Shown: positions 37,877 to 47,348, counted from the stretch's first letter. The stretch: 57,254 nt of DNA from Clostridium sp. cel8 (GCF_014050525.1 NZ_JACGAG010000015.1:1-57254), one strand, 5' to 3'. Notes: generated by a model not told the origin, from the letters alone. Translations and numbers: made by a program.

Positions 37877-38800
37877 TTAATTTTCATTCCTCTTGTCTTC
37901 AACTTGTTTTATTCTACTACTTATTATATCTACTGGTGTTACTTTAGAAATCAAACTATATCTAAAATTTGCAGCTGCTGCTTCTATTATAACTGCTAAA
38001 TTTCTACCTGGCCTTATTGGCAATGTGAGTTTTCTTATTTTAACATTTAGTATATCTGCATACTCCTTGTCTACTCCAAGTCTATCGTAATTTTGTTCCT
38101 CTTTCCACTGCTCTATGTATATAACTAGATTAATCACCTTACTTTTTAAAACAGAACTCAAACCATAAAGTGCAGGTATATCTATTATTCCCATTCCTCT
38201 AACTTCTATCATACCAGATGTTATAAAAGGAGACATTCCATGGAGCTCTCCATCTATTTCCTTTATATCAACAGCATCATCTGCCACTAATCTATGACCT
38301 CTTTTTATAAGCTCAAGTGCAGTTTCACTTTTTCCTATTCCACTTTCTCCAGTTATCAGTATTCCAACTCCATACACATCTACAAGTACTCCATGAAGTC
38401 TTGTTTCAGGTGCCAATTTATAGTCAAGATAGTTCATAAGTTTATTTATAAATCTTGTAGATAGCATATTAGTTCTAAGCACCCATCTTCCATTTTTAAT
38501 TGCATTGTCTAAAAGTTCTTTATGTGGAACTAGACCCCTAGTTATTACAGTACATGGATTATCAAATTCAAAATACTTTTTCAGCCTCTTTTCTCTAAGA
38601 TCAGGCTGCATTGCATCTAAAAAACTCCATTCTGCTTTTCCAACAACCTGTACCCTTTCATTTGCAAAATAATTATAAAATCCACTGAACTGTAATCCAG
38701 GTCTATTTATATCACTTACTTTTATTTCATTTATAGTTTTCCCTTCGTTTAGCACCTCTAAATTCAAGTCATTTATTATATCCTTAACTGTTACTCCCAT
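37877..38800 (-). CDS. hprK: HPr kinase/phosphorylase
   Basis: HprK phosphorylates HPr on Ser46 and so controls carbon catabolite repression. The 307-residue protein has the N-terminal substrate domain and a P-loop domain with LHGVLVDVYGVGILITGESG (catalytic His136), Walker A GESGIGKS (151-158), LVADDAVDI and the HprK signature IEVRGMGIIDIPALYG. It is full length for Firmicutes. The cyclo-ligase gene follows at once, and the DUF896 gene lies 10 bases upstream. ptsH is not in this window. Confidence 0.96.
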   Translation of the reverse strand: MGVTVKDIINDLNLEVLNEGKTINEIKVSDINRPGLQFSGFYNYFANERVQVVGKAEWSFLDAMQPDLREKRLKKYFEFDNPCTVITRGLVPHKELLDNAIKNGRWVLRTNMLSTRFINKLMNYLDYKLAPETRLHGVLVDVYGVGILITGESGIGKSETALELIKRGHRLVADDAVDIKEIDGELHGMSPFITSGMIEVRGMGIIDIPALYGLSSVLKSKVINLVIYIEQWKEEQNYDRLGVDKEYADILNVKIRKLTLPIRPGRNLAVIIEAAAANFRYSLISKVTPVDIISSRIKQVEDKRNEN

Positions 38801-38810
38801 ATTATTCCTC

Positions 38811-39002
38811 CTAGTTTAATCTTTCATTACTGGGATTTACTTTTTTAATTGTATCTAATTGTGATTTCAAATTGGCTCTTATATTTTGTAAATACTTTTT
38901 TCTAAGTTCTCTTTGTTCCAATTTTTCTTCTTCTGTAAGTTTTTCACTTTTACTTTTGTGATATAAAAAATTTATTCTACTAACTAATTCATCTATATTC
39001 AA
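38811..39002 (-). CDS. DUF896 (YnzC-like) small protein
   Basis: This 63-residue helical protein starts NIDELVSRINFLYHKSKSEK and continues TEEEKLEQRELRKKYLQNIR, the pattern of the DUF896/YnzC family. B. subtilis YnzC is a member whose function is uncertain; it is reported to be linked to the SOS/cell-division region. The start is a TTG at 39002 with AGGAGG 6 bases upstream; the longer frame to 39026 has no ribosome binding site. It is the first gene of the run DUF896-hprK-cyclo-ligase. Confidence 0.9.
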   Translation of the reverse strand: MNIDELVSRINFLYHKSKSEKLTEEEKLEQRELRKKYLQNIRANLKSQLDTIKKVNPSNERLN

Positions 39003-39182
39003 AATAATCCTCCTAACAATATACAATACTTATTTACATTTTATATATTATAACATAAAAATAAAAAAGTACACTATATACCTTTACATCATAAAATATT
39101 CTAAAAAGTTTTTGACAATATTTTAATATTACGCTTTTTTTGTATTACCTTATATACCAATATATAAAGACATTTTTTACTC

Positions 39183-39225
39183 TTTTCCACATTTTTTCCA
39201 CAGAATAGTCCACACGTTATCTACA
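39183..39225 (+). promoter_or_regulatory. Phased cluster of four DnaA-box-like 9-mers
   Basis: Four same-orientation 9-mers resemble the DnaA box TTATCCACA: TTTTCCACA (39183-39191), TTTTCCACA (39194-39202), TAGTCCACA (39206-39214) and TTATCTACA (39217-39225), with 1, 1, 2 and 1 mismatches. They repeat every 11-12 bases, about one helical turn. The flanks are very AT-rich. The cluster lies 120 bases upstream of a Spo0E-like gene. DnaA binding is inferred. Confidence 0.5.
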
Positions 39226-39344
39226 GACATATTGTTTGTTCTTGTAATAATATGTATATTATTGACTTATAAAAATTATGCTTAATTTTATAATATCTGT
39301 TAAAATATAAGTAACAAATAAATTTTAATTATGAGGTAATTATA

Positions 39345-39506
39345 ATGAATAACAAATCAAAAAATTTAGAGGCGGAGATAATTTCATTAAAAGAAATGTT
39401 ATATAATTTAATCAAAAAGAATAGTTTAACTGATAAAAAAGTAGTAAAATGCAGTATGAAATTAGATAAGTTAATCTTAGAATATCAGAAATTAAAACGT
39501 CACTAA
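39345..39506 (+). CDS. Spo0E-like aspartyl-phosphate phosphatase
   Basis: This 53-residue gene carries the Spo0E family pattern: an N-terminal helix (LEAEIISLKEMLYNLIKK), the turn NSLTDKKVV, and the signature CSMKLDKLILEYQK, equivalent to SxxLDxLI. Spo0E proteins dephosphorylate Spo0A-P and hold back sporulation. The length fits the short clostridial and bacillus members. The ATG has GAGGT 9 bases upstream. The gene stands alone on the plus strand between two minus-strand operons. The nearby DnaA-box-like cluster suggests a link to replication. Confidence 0.78.
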   Translation: MNNKSKNLEAEIISLKEMLYNLIKKNSLTDKKVVKCSMKLDKLILEYQKLKRH

Positions 39507-39673
39507 ATTCAAAATTATATCTTTATTAAGATAATCCTTTACATCTAATCAATACCATTTTCATATAATATATATTTTCATATATGTCTTCTTATTTATT
39601 TTATAAAAATATTTTAAAAATTAAATCTATTTATATCTTATATATCAAACAGTAGAAACTATTTGTAATTTAT
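39507..39673. other. Short non-coding gap
   Basis: This is AT-rich sequence between the Spo0E-like gene and the flavodiiron protein terminator. I see no gene, hairpin or repeat in it. Confidence 0.5.
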
Positions 39674-39697
39674 AAAAAGGGAGCAATCGCCCCCTAA
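39674..39697 (-). terminator. Terminator of the flavodiiron protein gene
   Basis: Minus-strand stem GGGGGC / GCTCCC with loop GATT (39694-39679), then TTTTTAT. Confidence 0.75.
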
Positions 39698-39699
39698 AA

Positions 39700-40875
39700 T
39701 TACAATAATTTCAAAAACTTATCTACAAACTCATCTGCCTTTTTAAATTTATCTTCACTAGGTACAAGTTTAAACCTAAAGCCATCTTCAACTGTTTTAA
39801 ATTTCAATGATTTTAATCTTTCAGTCATCATCTTGACTGCTTCACCACTCCATCCATAGGAACCAAAAGCTCCTGCTGGTTTACCTCTATTTGGTATAGC
39901 ACATATACTAGATAACATATCCCATGCAGGTTTTACTGCATCTTGATTTATTGTAGGAGAACCTACTAAAATTCCACTAGCAGAATTTACAAGACATACA
40001 ACATCATGCATATCCATTGAAGTTATCTCATGACATTGTGCTGAAATTCCTGATGATTTTATCTTATCAGTTATATACTCTGCCATTTTCTTTGTATTTC
40101 CATAGGCAGATATATAAAATATTTGGACATTTTTATCATGTACTTCATCAGTTGCCCACTGTCTATATATATCGATAAATTTATCAATATACTTAGTGTG
40201 TATTGGTCCATGACTTGGAGCTACTATATCTAAATCAAGGCCTTCTATTTTATCAAGTGCCTTTAAAACAAACTTTTTAAATGGAGACATAATACAATCA
40301 AAATAGTATTTCATTTCTCCTTCATATTCAAGGGAGTTTCCTATGATATTGCCATCTTTTGGACAATAGTGACATCCAAGAAAATCACAAGTAAATAGTA
40401 TCTTTTTATCTTCTACATAAGTAAACATAGTATCTGGCCAATGCACATTTGGTGTTACCATAAATTTAAGAGTAGTTTTACCAAGATTCAAAGTATCAGG
40501 AGCAACCATACTCTTAAAATCCTTATTTATTATATCTTTAAGATACATAAGTGCGGCTCTAGACGCAACAACTGTAGCATCAGGATATTTATCAATAAGC
40601 ATAGATATAGATCCACTGTGATCAAGTTCTGTATGCTGAACAATTATATAATCAACTTTTCTATCTCCTATAATACCTGTTATGTTAGATAAATATTTAT
40701 CATAAAATCCATTCACATTTTTAACAGTATCTATTACAGCTACCTTTTCATCCTTAATCAAATAAGCATTGTATGTGCTCCCATATTTAGTATCCATTAT
40801 AATATCAAAGACCTTAAGACCAGGATCTTGAACGCCAACCCAATATATATTATCTTTTAATTCTAAACTATTCAT
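39700..40875 (-). CDS. fprA: Flavodiiron protein (A-type flavoprotein)
   Basis: This enzyme reduces O2 to water or NO to N2O in anaerobes. The 391-residue protein has an N-terminal metallo-beta-lactamase-like diiron domain ([10 protein letters not shown] with H-x-E-x-D-H ligands, and [20 protein letters not shown]) and a C-terminal flavodoxin domain ([16 protein letters not shown] for FMN, and [14 protein letters not shown]). ATG 40875 is preferred: GGGAGG lies 8 bases upstream. It is monocistronic, with its own terminator. Confidence 0.95.
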   Translation of the reverse strand: MNSLELKDNIYWVGVQDPGLKVFDIIMDTKYGSTYNAYLIKDEKVAVIDTVKNVNGFYDKYLSNITGIIGDRKVDYIIVQHTELDHSGSISMLIDKYPDATVVASRAALMYLKDIINKDFKSMVAPDTLNLGKTTLKFMVTPNVHWPDTMFTYVEDKKILFTCDFLGCHYCPKDGNIIGNSLEYEGEMKYYFDCIMSPFKKFVLKALDKIEGLDLDIVAPSHGPIHTKYIDKFIDIYRQWATDEVHDKNVQIFYISAYGNTKKMAEYITDKIKSSGISAQCHEITSMDMHDVVCLVNSASGILVGSPTINQDAVKPAWDMLSSICAIPNRGKPAGAFGSYGWSGEAVKMMTERLKSLKFKTVEDGFRFKLVPSEDKFKKADEFVDKFLKLL

Positions 40876-41021
40876 TACATGAACCTCCCATATTATAATC
40901 ATTGCTTCTATTTATAGTTTATCCTAATATCATATATGTTATTTAATATAATTTTAACACATGTAGTTTACATTTTAAATAGTTTCTGATTAATGTAAGC
41001 GTTATTATTAAATAATAATTA

Positions 41022-43313
41022 CTATCTTAACAATTTTGATACCTTTCCGGAATAAAATATATATTCAAAATGAAGTGCTCTTGTCAACACTACATATAAT
41101 ATTTTCTGATCAAGCTTTGTATTCTTGTAATTTTCTTCATTGCAATTGTATACTACAGTACAATCAAATTCCAAACCTTTAGTCATATATGAAGGTATTA
41201 TTATACAATCCAGCTTTAAATTTTTATCATTATCTTTTATAACAGTCCAGTTGTACTCACTATACTTTTTCAAATAACTTCTTATCTTTTTACATTGATC
41301 GTAATTTTTACCTATAACTGCTATACTTTTTTTATTTTGAGATCTAACATACTTTACAATTTCATCTAATTTTTCTCCAAATTCCCTATTTGTATTAAAT
41401 TCAATTACTTCAGGTTCTTTTCCATGCCTTAAAATAGGAGTAGCAGGCTGTAAACCATTTTTTTGAAATTTTAGCACCCTATTTGCATAATTTATTATTT
41501 CAATAGTAGATCTATAACTTTTTGTTAATTCCACATATTTAAAATTATCTTGAAAAATATCTTCAATTAAACTTTCCCAACTATCTATACCTTTGTAATA
41601 ATATATCCCCTGGGCTATATCACCTACTATTGTCATAGAATTATTGCTAACAAACTCCTTCATTACTGAATATTGAACCTTACTATAATCTTGAGCTTCA
41701 TCTACAACTATATGCTTATACATAAACTTATCAGGTATACCTTCTATTTTTAACTTAAGATATACAAGGGAAGTTAAATCATCACTATCTAAAATTCCCT
41801 TTTTAATATTATTTTCAAATTCTTCTTTCATAAATTCCCATAAAGTTCTACTTACCCTATCACCTGTTATATTAAAAAATAATGCTTCGTTATTTAAAAA
41901 TTCCCCATATTTAGCTTTTGAATCTACATTATTCCAATTGTCAAAATAACTTTCAAAACATTTTTTTGAATTTACAGTAAGCTGCTTTTTCTTTTTATCT
42001 CTTTCATTATATATTTGTGTAAGTTTTTCTCTTCTTTCTTGGCAGTCACCCATCTTTTTCTTAATTCTTGCAGCCTTATATCCATAGTAAAAGTCTACTT
42101 TATCCAATATTAATTTTATTTTATCATTGAGTTTTAATTTAAAATATCTCTTTATCTCATCTTTCCTCTTTTTAATTGGGAAATTAATCATATCATTTAA
42201 ATAAAGTCTCTTTATCTCTTCTTTTTTAAACAATACATAATTGTCAACTTTTATGTCATCTATATCTGAATCCTTTTTCTCCATATATCTTACATACTCA
42301 TCTAGAAAACATTTAAATTTTATACTTCCTCTAAGCTTACTACTTTCAACTATTAATTTTTCATATTTTGGATCTGTATTTTCAACTATGAGAGATAGTT
42401 TTTTATCTTTAGTAATGACTTTACATTTTATATTTAATATTTCTTTACAAATATCCTCAAATGTTTTTTGCTTTACATTATTTACTCCAAGATCAGGTAA
42501 AACTTCCGATATGTAATCCAAGAAAAGTTTATTTGGACCTATAACTAAAATATCATCAGCTGAAAGTTTATCCTTATATTTATAGAGAAGATAGGCAAGT
42601 CTATGAAGTGCTACAGTTGTCTTTCCAGATCCTGCAGAACCCTGTACTATTAATGCTGTATTTTTTTCTGCTCTTATTATATCATTTTGTTCTTTTTGTA
42701 TAGTTGCAACTACATCTTTTAATTTATTACTTACACTCTCTTCAAGATTTATTCTAAGAAATTCATCTACTAATGTATTTCCCTCTTCATTTGAAGATCT
42801 TAACATAATATCATTTATTCCATCATCAAATGCATCTTCAAGTTTTTTAGATCTTATCAAAAATTTTCTTTTTAAATTTAATTTTCCACTTACAATTCCG
42901 GTTGGTGCTCTATAAAAAGCATCTCCAGAAGTGCCACTATAATACAAATCTGCTAGAGGTGTTCTCCAATCAATTACTTTTTCTTCTCCATCTTCTACAT
43001 CGCCTAATCCAAATTTACCAATATAAAAAGTTTCTTCATCTCTTTTATATTCTCTAAAATCAATTCTAGCAAAATAAGGTTGATCCTTACTTTCCATATA
43101 TTTTTCCAAACTTTGATGAGTTATATTATACAATTTTTTCTTTGTTTCAAGCTCTTCATTATATCTACCTTTAAATTGTTTTTTTAGACTATTTATATCT
43201 TTTTTAAGTCTATTATCTTCCTTCTTTATATTTTCAATTTCATTTTCTATCCATTTTTCAGTATCTTCAAGATGCTCTATTTCTTCTATCATATCTTCTT
43301 TTTTTATAGCCAT
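41022..43313 (-). CDS. helD: HelD-type SF1 helicase (RNA polymerase recycling factor)
   Basis: The 763-residue protein matches HelD/HelR-type UvrD-like ATPases. The N-terminal coiled arm (residues 1-70, rich in Lys and Glu) would enter the RNA polymerase secondary channel. Walker A QGSAGSGKTTVALHRLAYLL lies near residue 225, the DEAQDYSK Walker B near 545, and a late VVLTRAL motif near 750. HelD proteins remove stalled RNA polymerase from DNA. The start ATG follows GGGGGTGTAGAGTT. The gene is divergent from def. Confidence 0.88.
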   Translation of the reverse strand: MAIKKEDMIEEIEHLEDTEKWIENEIENIKKEDNRLKKDINSLKKQFKGRYNEELETKKKLYNITHQSLEKYMESKDQPYFARIDFREYKRDEETFYIGKFGLGDVEDGEEKVIDWRTPLADLYYSGTSGDAFYRAPTGIVSGKLNLKRKFLIRSKKLEDAFDDGINDIMLRSSNEEGNTLVDEFLRINLEESVSNKLKDVVATIQKEQNDIIRAEKNTALIVQGSAGSGKTTVALHRLAYLLYKYKDKLSADDILVIGPNKLFLDYISEVLPDLGVNNVKQKTFEDICKEILNIKCKVITKDKKLSLIVENTDPKYEKLIVESSKLRGSIKFKCFLDEYVRYMEKKDSDIDDIKVDNYVLFKKEEIKRLYLNDMINFPIKKRKDEIKRYFKLKLNDKIKLILDKVDFYYGYKAARIKKKMGDCQERREKLTQIYNERDKKKKQLTVNSKKCFESYFDNWNNVDSKAKYGEFLNNEALFFNITGDRVSRTLWEFMKEEFENNIKKGILDSDDLTSLVYLKLKIEGIPDKFMYKHIVVDEAQDYSKVQYSVMKEFVSNNSMTIVGDIAQGIYYYKGIDSWESLIEDIFQDNFKYVELTKSYRSTIEIINYANRVLKFQKNGLQPATPILRHGKEPEVIEFNTNREFGEKLDEIVKYVRSQNKKSIAVIGKNYDQCKKIRSYLKKYSEYNWTVIKDNDKNLKLDCIIIPSYMTKGLEFDCTVVYNCNEENYKNTKLDQKILYVVLTRALHFEYIFYSGKVSKLLR

Positions 43314-43447
43314 AACTCTACACCCCCTATTTTCAAACTACATCTTAAAATAAATTAGCTTATAATTAAACACACCGTTAAATTACTATATTATTTATAC
43401 AAGTGTAAATTTTATATTTAAGCTATTAAGATGTCAAGGCTTAAAAT

Positions 43448-43476
43448 TTGATTACATAAATAAATAAATGTATAAT
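43448..43476 (+). promoter_or_regulatory. def promoter
   Basis: TTGATT (43448-43453), a 17-base spacer and TATAAT (43471-43476), giving a transcript start about 35 bases before the def start codon. Confidence 0.75.
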
Positions 43477-43521
43477 TTAACTATAGAAATTTTTATGATA
43501 TTTATCTAGGAGGTATGCCCC

Positions 43522-43995
43522 TTGGCAGTAAAAGAAGTATTAAAATATGGAAACAAAATTTTAAAAAGAGTGAGCAGAAGAGTTGAAAAAATAGATGATA
43601 CTGTGATTAATATAGCAAAAGATCTTAAAGATACTTTAAATGAAGATGAAGGAGGAATAGGTCTTTCAGCTCCACAAATAGGAGTATTAAAGAGAATAAT
43701 ATTAATAGACTTTAAAACAGATGACTTTACTCCAATACTACTTTTAAATCCTAAAATAGTAAAAAAGATGGGACGAAGTGAAAGCACAGAAGGATGTCTT
43801 AGTTATCCCGGCTATGAGGGAATTGTAATAAGGCCTAAAAGAATTATAGTAACAGGCATAAATTTAGAGGGAAAGGAAGTAACATATAAAGCAGATGGAC
43901 TTCTTTCAAATGCATTTTGCCATGAAATAGACCATTTAAACGGAATTCTATATATGGAAAAAGCTAAAAAGCTCTATAAATTAGACAAAAAATAG
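43522..43995 (+). CDS. def: Peptide deformylase
   Basis: This enzyme removes the formyl group from new proteins. The 157-residue protein shows the three family motifs: GGIGLSAPQIG (44-54), EGCLSYPG (90-97, metal Cys92) and HEIDH (134-138, catalytic Glu and two metal His). The start is a TTG at 43522 with AGGAGG 8 bases upstream; no better ATG exists. It stands alone rather than next to fmt or priA, so this may be a secondary deformylase copy. Confidence 0.95.
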   Translation: MAVKEVLKYGNKILKRVSRRVEKIDDTVINIAKDLKDTLNEDEGGIGLSAPQIGVLKRIILIDFKTDDFTPILLLNPKIVKKMGRSESTEGCLSYPGYEGIVIRPKRIIVTGINLEGKEVTYKADGLLSNAFCHEIDHLNGILYMEKAKKLYKLDKK

Positions 43996-44028
43996 AGTTT
44001 CTATCTGAAAATAACTAGAGAAACTCTC
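43986..44028 (-). terminator. Terminator of the radical SAM gene, overlapping the def stop
   Basis: Minus-strand stem AGAGTTTCT / AGAAACTCT (44026-44018 and 44002-43994) is followed by ATTTTTTG. The hairpin includes the def stop codon, so it would also end def transcripts less efficiently. Confidence 0.55.
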
Positions 44029-44121
44029 AGCTTAAAAGTACAATATAAATTGCGAGAGTTTTCCTTAGTATTTTCCAATTTTAAATTAAATAATTGATAT
44101 CATAGCAGTTTAACAACTGAA

Positions 44122-45837
44122 CTAATTATTAATATCTTCCATATAAATTGTATCTTCCATTTCATCACCATAAAATACAATATACTCTTCCCTCTCACAT
44201 ATTGTATTTTCATCTTTAAATTTATTTATATCAATAAAAAATTTCTCAATATGATAATCTCCATAAATATTTATCTTTCCATTTTTAATCATATTTTTTA
44301 TAATTCTCTCTTCATCTTTTATCTTTTCTGTATAGAGAAAATCAGGAACCCACCTTTTTTTATTGAATTTAAGATAATCATATTTTACTATATCCTTTAA
44401 TTTAAAATTGTCTTGATTTAGGTATTCACTGTTAAATTCTAAAAACACCTTATAGTACTGCACAGCAGATATATTTTTATTTAAGTATCCCTTATTATAA
44501 AAGAAGTCACCTAATTCTTTGTAAAAATCAAAAGGAGTACTAAATTTATTTAGGAAATACTTTATTATATTTGTAAATTTTCCTGAATTGTAGTACTTGT
44601 CAACCATCTTATCCACTCTCTTTAATATTCTTAGCTTTTCATAACTTATAAAATTTGTTTTTAAAACCTCATAAGGAGGATATGGTTCATAGACTATTCC
44701 AAACTTTTCTGCATTGTCATGCATTGAAGATCCTTTTAAAACCTTTAAAAATCCCAGCTGTATTTTTTCTGGATGAATGGAGTATACATCGTTAAAGGAA
44801 TTTTTAAATGATTCAAAATCCTCATATGGAAGGCCTGCTATAAGATCTAAGTGTTGATTTATATTATGAAATTTCTGTATTTTCAATACTTTATCCTTTA
44901 TCTTTGAAAATTCAACATTCCTATTTATACTTTCGAGTACTTTAGTATTCGTAGTTTGAACACCTACTTCTAGTTGTATTCTCCCCTTAGGTGCTCTGTT
45001 TAGAACTTCTATCTCCTCATCAGTTAATATATCTGCAGATATTTCAAAATGAAATGTGGACTCAGTATCCATATTTATTATAAAATTCCATATTTCAATT
45101 GCAAATTTAGGATCACAGTTAAAAGTTCTATCTACAAATTTTATGAGCTTAAATCCTCTTTTTATAAAAAAATTCAATTCTCTTTTAGCTCTATCAATGT
45201 TTAAAAATCTAACTCCATGTGTAGTGGATGATAGGCAATAACTGCACTTAAATGGACAACCACGAGAAGTTTCATAATATATTATCTTATTATCTAAATT
45301 GTCATCTTCATCATAGGGGAATACAATTTCATTCATATCCATAGCTTCCCTTTTTCCAGTAAATACAATTTTATCATTTTCCCTAAAGTACAATCCCTTT
45401 ATGTCCTTTAATCTTTTAAGGCTAGATTTACCTCTGTGGACTGCCTTTTCCTTTTCAATTGCAAAACTCACCAAATCATAATAAGTTTTCTCACCTTCCC
45501 CACATATTACACAATCGCCTACATTGGAGTTTAAAAATGTTTCACTGTCATAAGATACCTCTGGTCCACCATAGAATACCTTTATACTTGGATCTACAAG
45601 CTTTATAAGCCTTGCTAGAGATCTGCAAAAATCTATATTCCATATATAACATGAAAATCCAACTGCATCTGGCTTTTCTTTTATTATCTCTTCTAGCATT
45701 TTCTCTCTTCTATCATTTATTGAAAACTCTTTTATTATACATTTGTAATCAAGATCTTTTGTAAAAGCCCTCAAATATCTAACTGCCAAATTACTGTGAA
45801 TAAACTTTGCATTTATAGCTGTCAATACTATTTTCAT
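44122..45837 (-). CDS. B12-binding radical SAM protein with DUF4080
   Basis: The 571-residue protein has an N-terminal cobalamin-binding domain (residues 1-130; AINAKFIHSNLAVRYLRAF, later GGPEVSYDSETFL). A radical SAM core follows with the cluster motif CPFKCSYC (about residue 195), then LEVGVQTTN and HLDLIAGLPYEDF. A C-terminal DUF4080 region completes it. Such enzymes typically methylate or rearrange unactivated carbon. The substrate is unknown and no biosynthetic cluster surrounds it. Confidence 0.9.
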   Translation of the reverse strand: MKIVLTAINAKFIHSNLAVRYLRAFTKDLDYKCIIKEFSINDRREKMLEEIIKEKPDAVGFSCYIWNIDFCRSLARLIKLVDPSIKVFYGGPEVSYDSETFLNSNVGDCVICGEGEKTYYDLVSFAIEKEKAVHRGKSSLKRLKDIKGLYFRENDKIVFTGKREAMDMNEIVFPYDEDDNLDNKIIYYETSRGCPFKCSYCLSSTTHGVRFLNIDRAKRELNFFIKRGFKLIKFVDRTFNCDPKFAIEIWNFIINMDTESTFHFEISADILTDEEIEVLNRAPKGRIQLEVGVQTTNTKVLESINRNVEFSKIKDKVLKIQKFHNINQHLDLIAGLPYEDFESFKNSFNDVYSIHPEKIQLGFLKVLKGSSMHDNAEKFGIVYEPYPPYEVLKTNFISYEKLRILKRVDKMVDKYYNSGKFTNIIKYFLNKFSTPFDFYKELGDFFYNKGYLNKNISAVQYYKVFLEFNSEYLNQDNFKLKDIVKYDYLKFNKKRWVPDFLYTEKIKDEERIIKNMIKNGKINIYGDYHIEKFFIDINKFKDENTICEREEYIVFYGDEMEDTIYMEDINN

Positions 45838-45961
45838 TTGTGAATAAATTCTCCTCTCACACTCTTATACTCTTTATAAAATATATTAACACAAATTAGA
45901 TATATATAAAATTAACAGCCTAGTATATCAAAGTAAATTTAACACTCTAAATAGCACTGAA

Positions 45962-46510
45962 TTACTCATCCCTACTTACTGAAACTTCTTTTAGAGCCTC
46001 ATCTTCACACTTATTTTGGGCCTTTATATGATATACATCATTTGTAAAATTATATTCCTTCAATTCAAAATATTTTTCAATAAGTTTCAATGTAGTTTCT
46101 TTCGAACTATCTTCAATAAGATTAAAATTTCTTATCTTTATAGTCCTTAACTTTTTCCCTGGAACTAATATCTTTATATCTCCGTTAAATATCCTACCTA
46201 CTTTTTTATCTATATCCCATATATAAAGCATTCCATCTCTATTTAAATATCTGTGTATATGCTCTATAATGGATTTTCTCTTGTTTTTTGACCATATGCT
46301 ACCAAAAGAAAATAACAGTATACAAATGTCATAGCTTCCCTTTTGTATGTTTTTTTCACCATCTTGCCCTCTTATATATTCTAAATTTATACCATGATTA
46401 AATTCTTTGTATATGTTATATATTATTCCATTGTTCTCTAGTCCAATGTCAAGTAAATTACCTCTAAATATCTCATTTTCCATATTTATAAATATCTCTT
46501 TTTTAATCAT
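45962..46510 (-). CDS. Methyltransferase-like protein, weakly conserved
   Basis: The 182-residue protein has a class I methyltransferase outline: a motif I-like LLDIGLENNGIIYNI, an ILLFSFGSIWSKNKRKSIIE segment at the motif IV position, and DGMLYIWDID as motif V. The glycines of motif I are reduced (one instead of the usual GxGxG), so SAM binding may be lost or altered. ATG follows AGGAGGAATTTT. It is co-directional with and upstream of the radical SAM gene, 124 bases apart. Function unknown. Confidence 0.6.
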   Translation of the reverse strand: MIKKEIFINMENEIFRGNLLDIGLENNGIIYNIYKEFNHGINLEYIRGQDGEKNIQKGSYDICILLFSFGSIWSKNKRKSIIEHIHRYLNRDGMLYIWDIDKKVGRIFNGDIKILVPGKKLRTIKIRNFNLIEDSSKETTLKLIEKYFELKEYNFTNDVYHIKAQNKCEDEALKEVSVSRDE

Positions 46511-46585
46511 AAAATTCCTCCTGTTACCTAAGCTATTTCCATAATAAGTAAATACACTATATAATTAAATTCTATAAAATAAAAA

Positions 46586-46613
46586 AAAATCCTTCAAATT
46601 AAGGAAGGATTTT
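46586..46613 (-). terminator. Terminator overlapping the phospholipase gene stop
   Basis: Stem AAAATCCTTC / GAAGGATTTT with the TAA stop of the phospholipase C-like gene in the loop, followed on the minus strand by TTTTTTTTTA. Confidence 0.85.
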
Positions 46614-47315
46614 AAGAGATTTTATTTTATCGTAATAATCAAGCATAAATCCAGATGTAGTCCTCTGTGCTTCTTTCAATATTGTAGAAGCTATATTCCA
46701 ATACCTTTCATCTGTAGATTTAACATCCAAATTTTTTATATAAGTGCTATTTGCCATTATTGCATTGTTTTTTATATAATCATCTAAGCTTTCATATCTA
46801 ACTACATTGTTATTTGCAACAAAAGAGTAGTCAGACATAAGCTTACTTATAATCCACAATTCAAATTTTCTATGACTCTTTAAAAGCCTGTTGTTAACAT
46901 GCTGTGGAACTGTTACATCTTGAATAAGATGACAGGCTGCTCCAAAATAAAAAAGAGATTCATCCATTTTTCCTGCTTTGGCCATAGAAATCGACTTGTT
47001 ATAATATTTTTTACATTCTGTAAGAGCATCTGAAAATCCATAAAGACCCTTTCCCCTACTTACATGATAAAAGTGATTAGAGCTTTTAAAATCCTGATCA
47101 GCCCAGCTAACCCCTGAATTTAATCTCAAAATATTTTCTCTAAAATACTCAGATTCTTCTTTATATCCATCATTTTTTAATATTTCAATTGACCTTATCA
47201 TTATAAACTTGTGAACAGTACAATTTGTTTTCATTATTTTTTTCTTTAAAGGATTTACTGCAAAAAACAATTTCCTTACTGCTGTGCCATATGTCCTCTC
47301 GAATCTTCCCTTCAT
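46599..47315 (-). CDS. Zinc-dependent phospholipase C-like protein
   Basis: The 238-residue protein matches the catalytic domain of bacterial zinc phospholipase C (alpha-toxin/PC-PLC). Zinc ligands are recognisable in CTVHKFIMIRS (His), GVSWADQDF (Asp), SSNHFYHVS (His), AACHLIQDVTVPQHV (His, Asp, His) and SHRKFELW (His, Glu). No signal peptide is present and the mature N-terminal tryptophan that binds zinc in secreted enzymes is missing. There is also no C-terminal membrane-binding domain. It may be an intracellular hydrolase. It is 33 bases downstream of the beta-propeller gene. Confidence 0.85.
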   Translation of the reverse strand: MKGRFERTYGTAVRKLFFAVNPLKKKIMKTNCTVHKFIMIRSIEILKNDGYKEESEYFRENILRLNSGVSWADQDFKSSNHFYHVSRGKGLYGFSDALTECKKYYNKSISMAKAGKMDESLFYFGAACHLIQDVTVPQHVNNRLLKSHRKFELWIISKLMSDYSFVANNNVVRYESLDDYIKNNAIMANSTYIKNLDVKSTDERYWNIASTILKEAQRTTSGFMLDYYDKIKSLKILP

Positions 47316-47348
47316 CTTAAGAATAATTCCCTCTTTCCATAATTAATT

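Noticed and set aside
39183-39225. A chromosomal replication origin
   Set aside because: DnaA-box-like 9-mers are present, but dnaA, dnaN, recF and gyrase genes are absent nearby and only four boxes occur. A regulatory or titration site is more likely than oriC.
43506-43787. Minus-strand frame opposite the start of def
   Set aside because: The plus strand encodes peptide deformylase with all three motifs. The antisense frame shows no family features.
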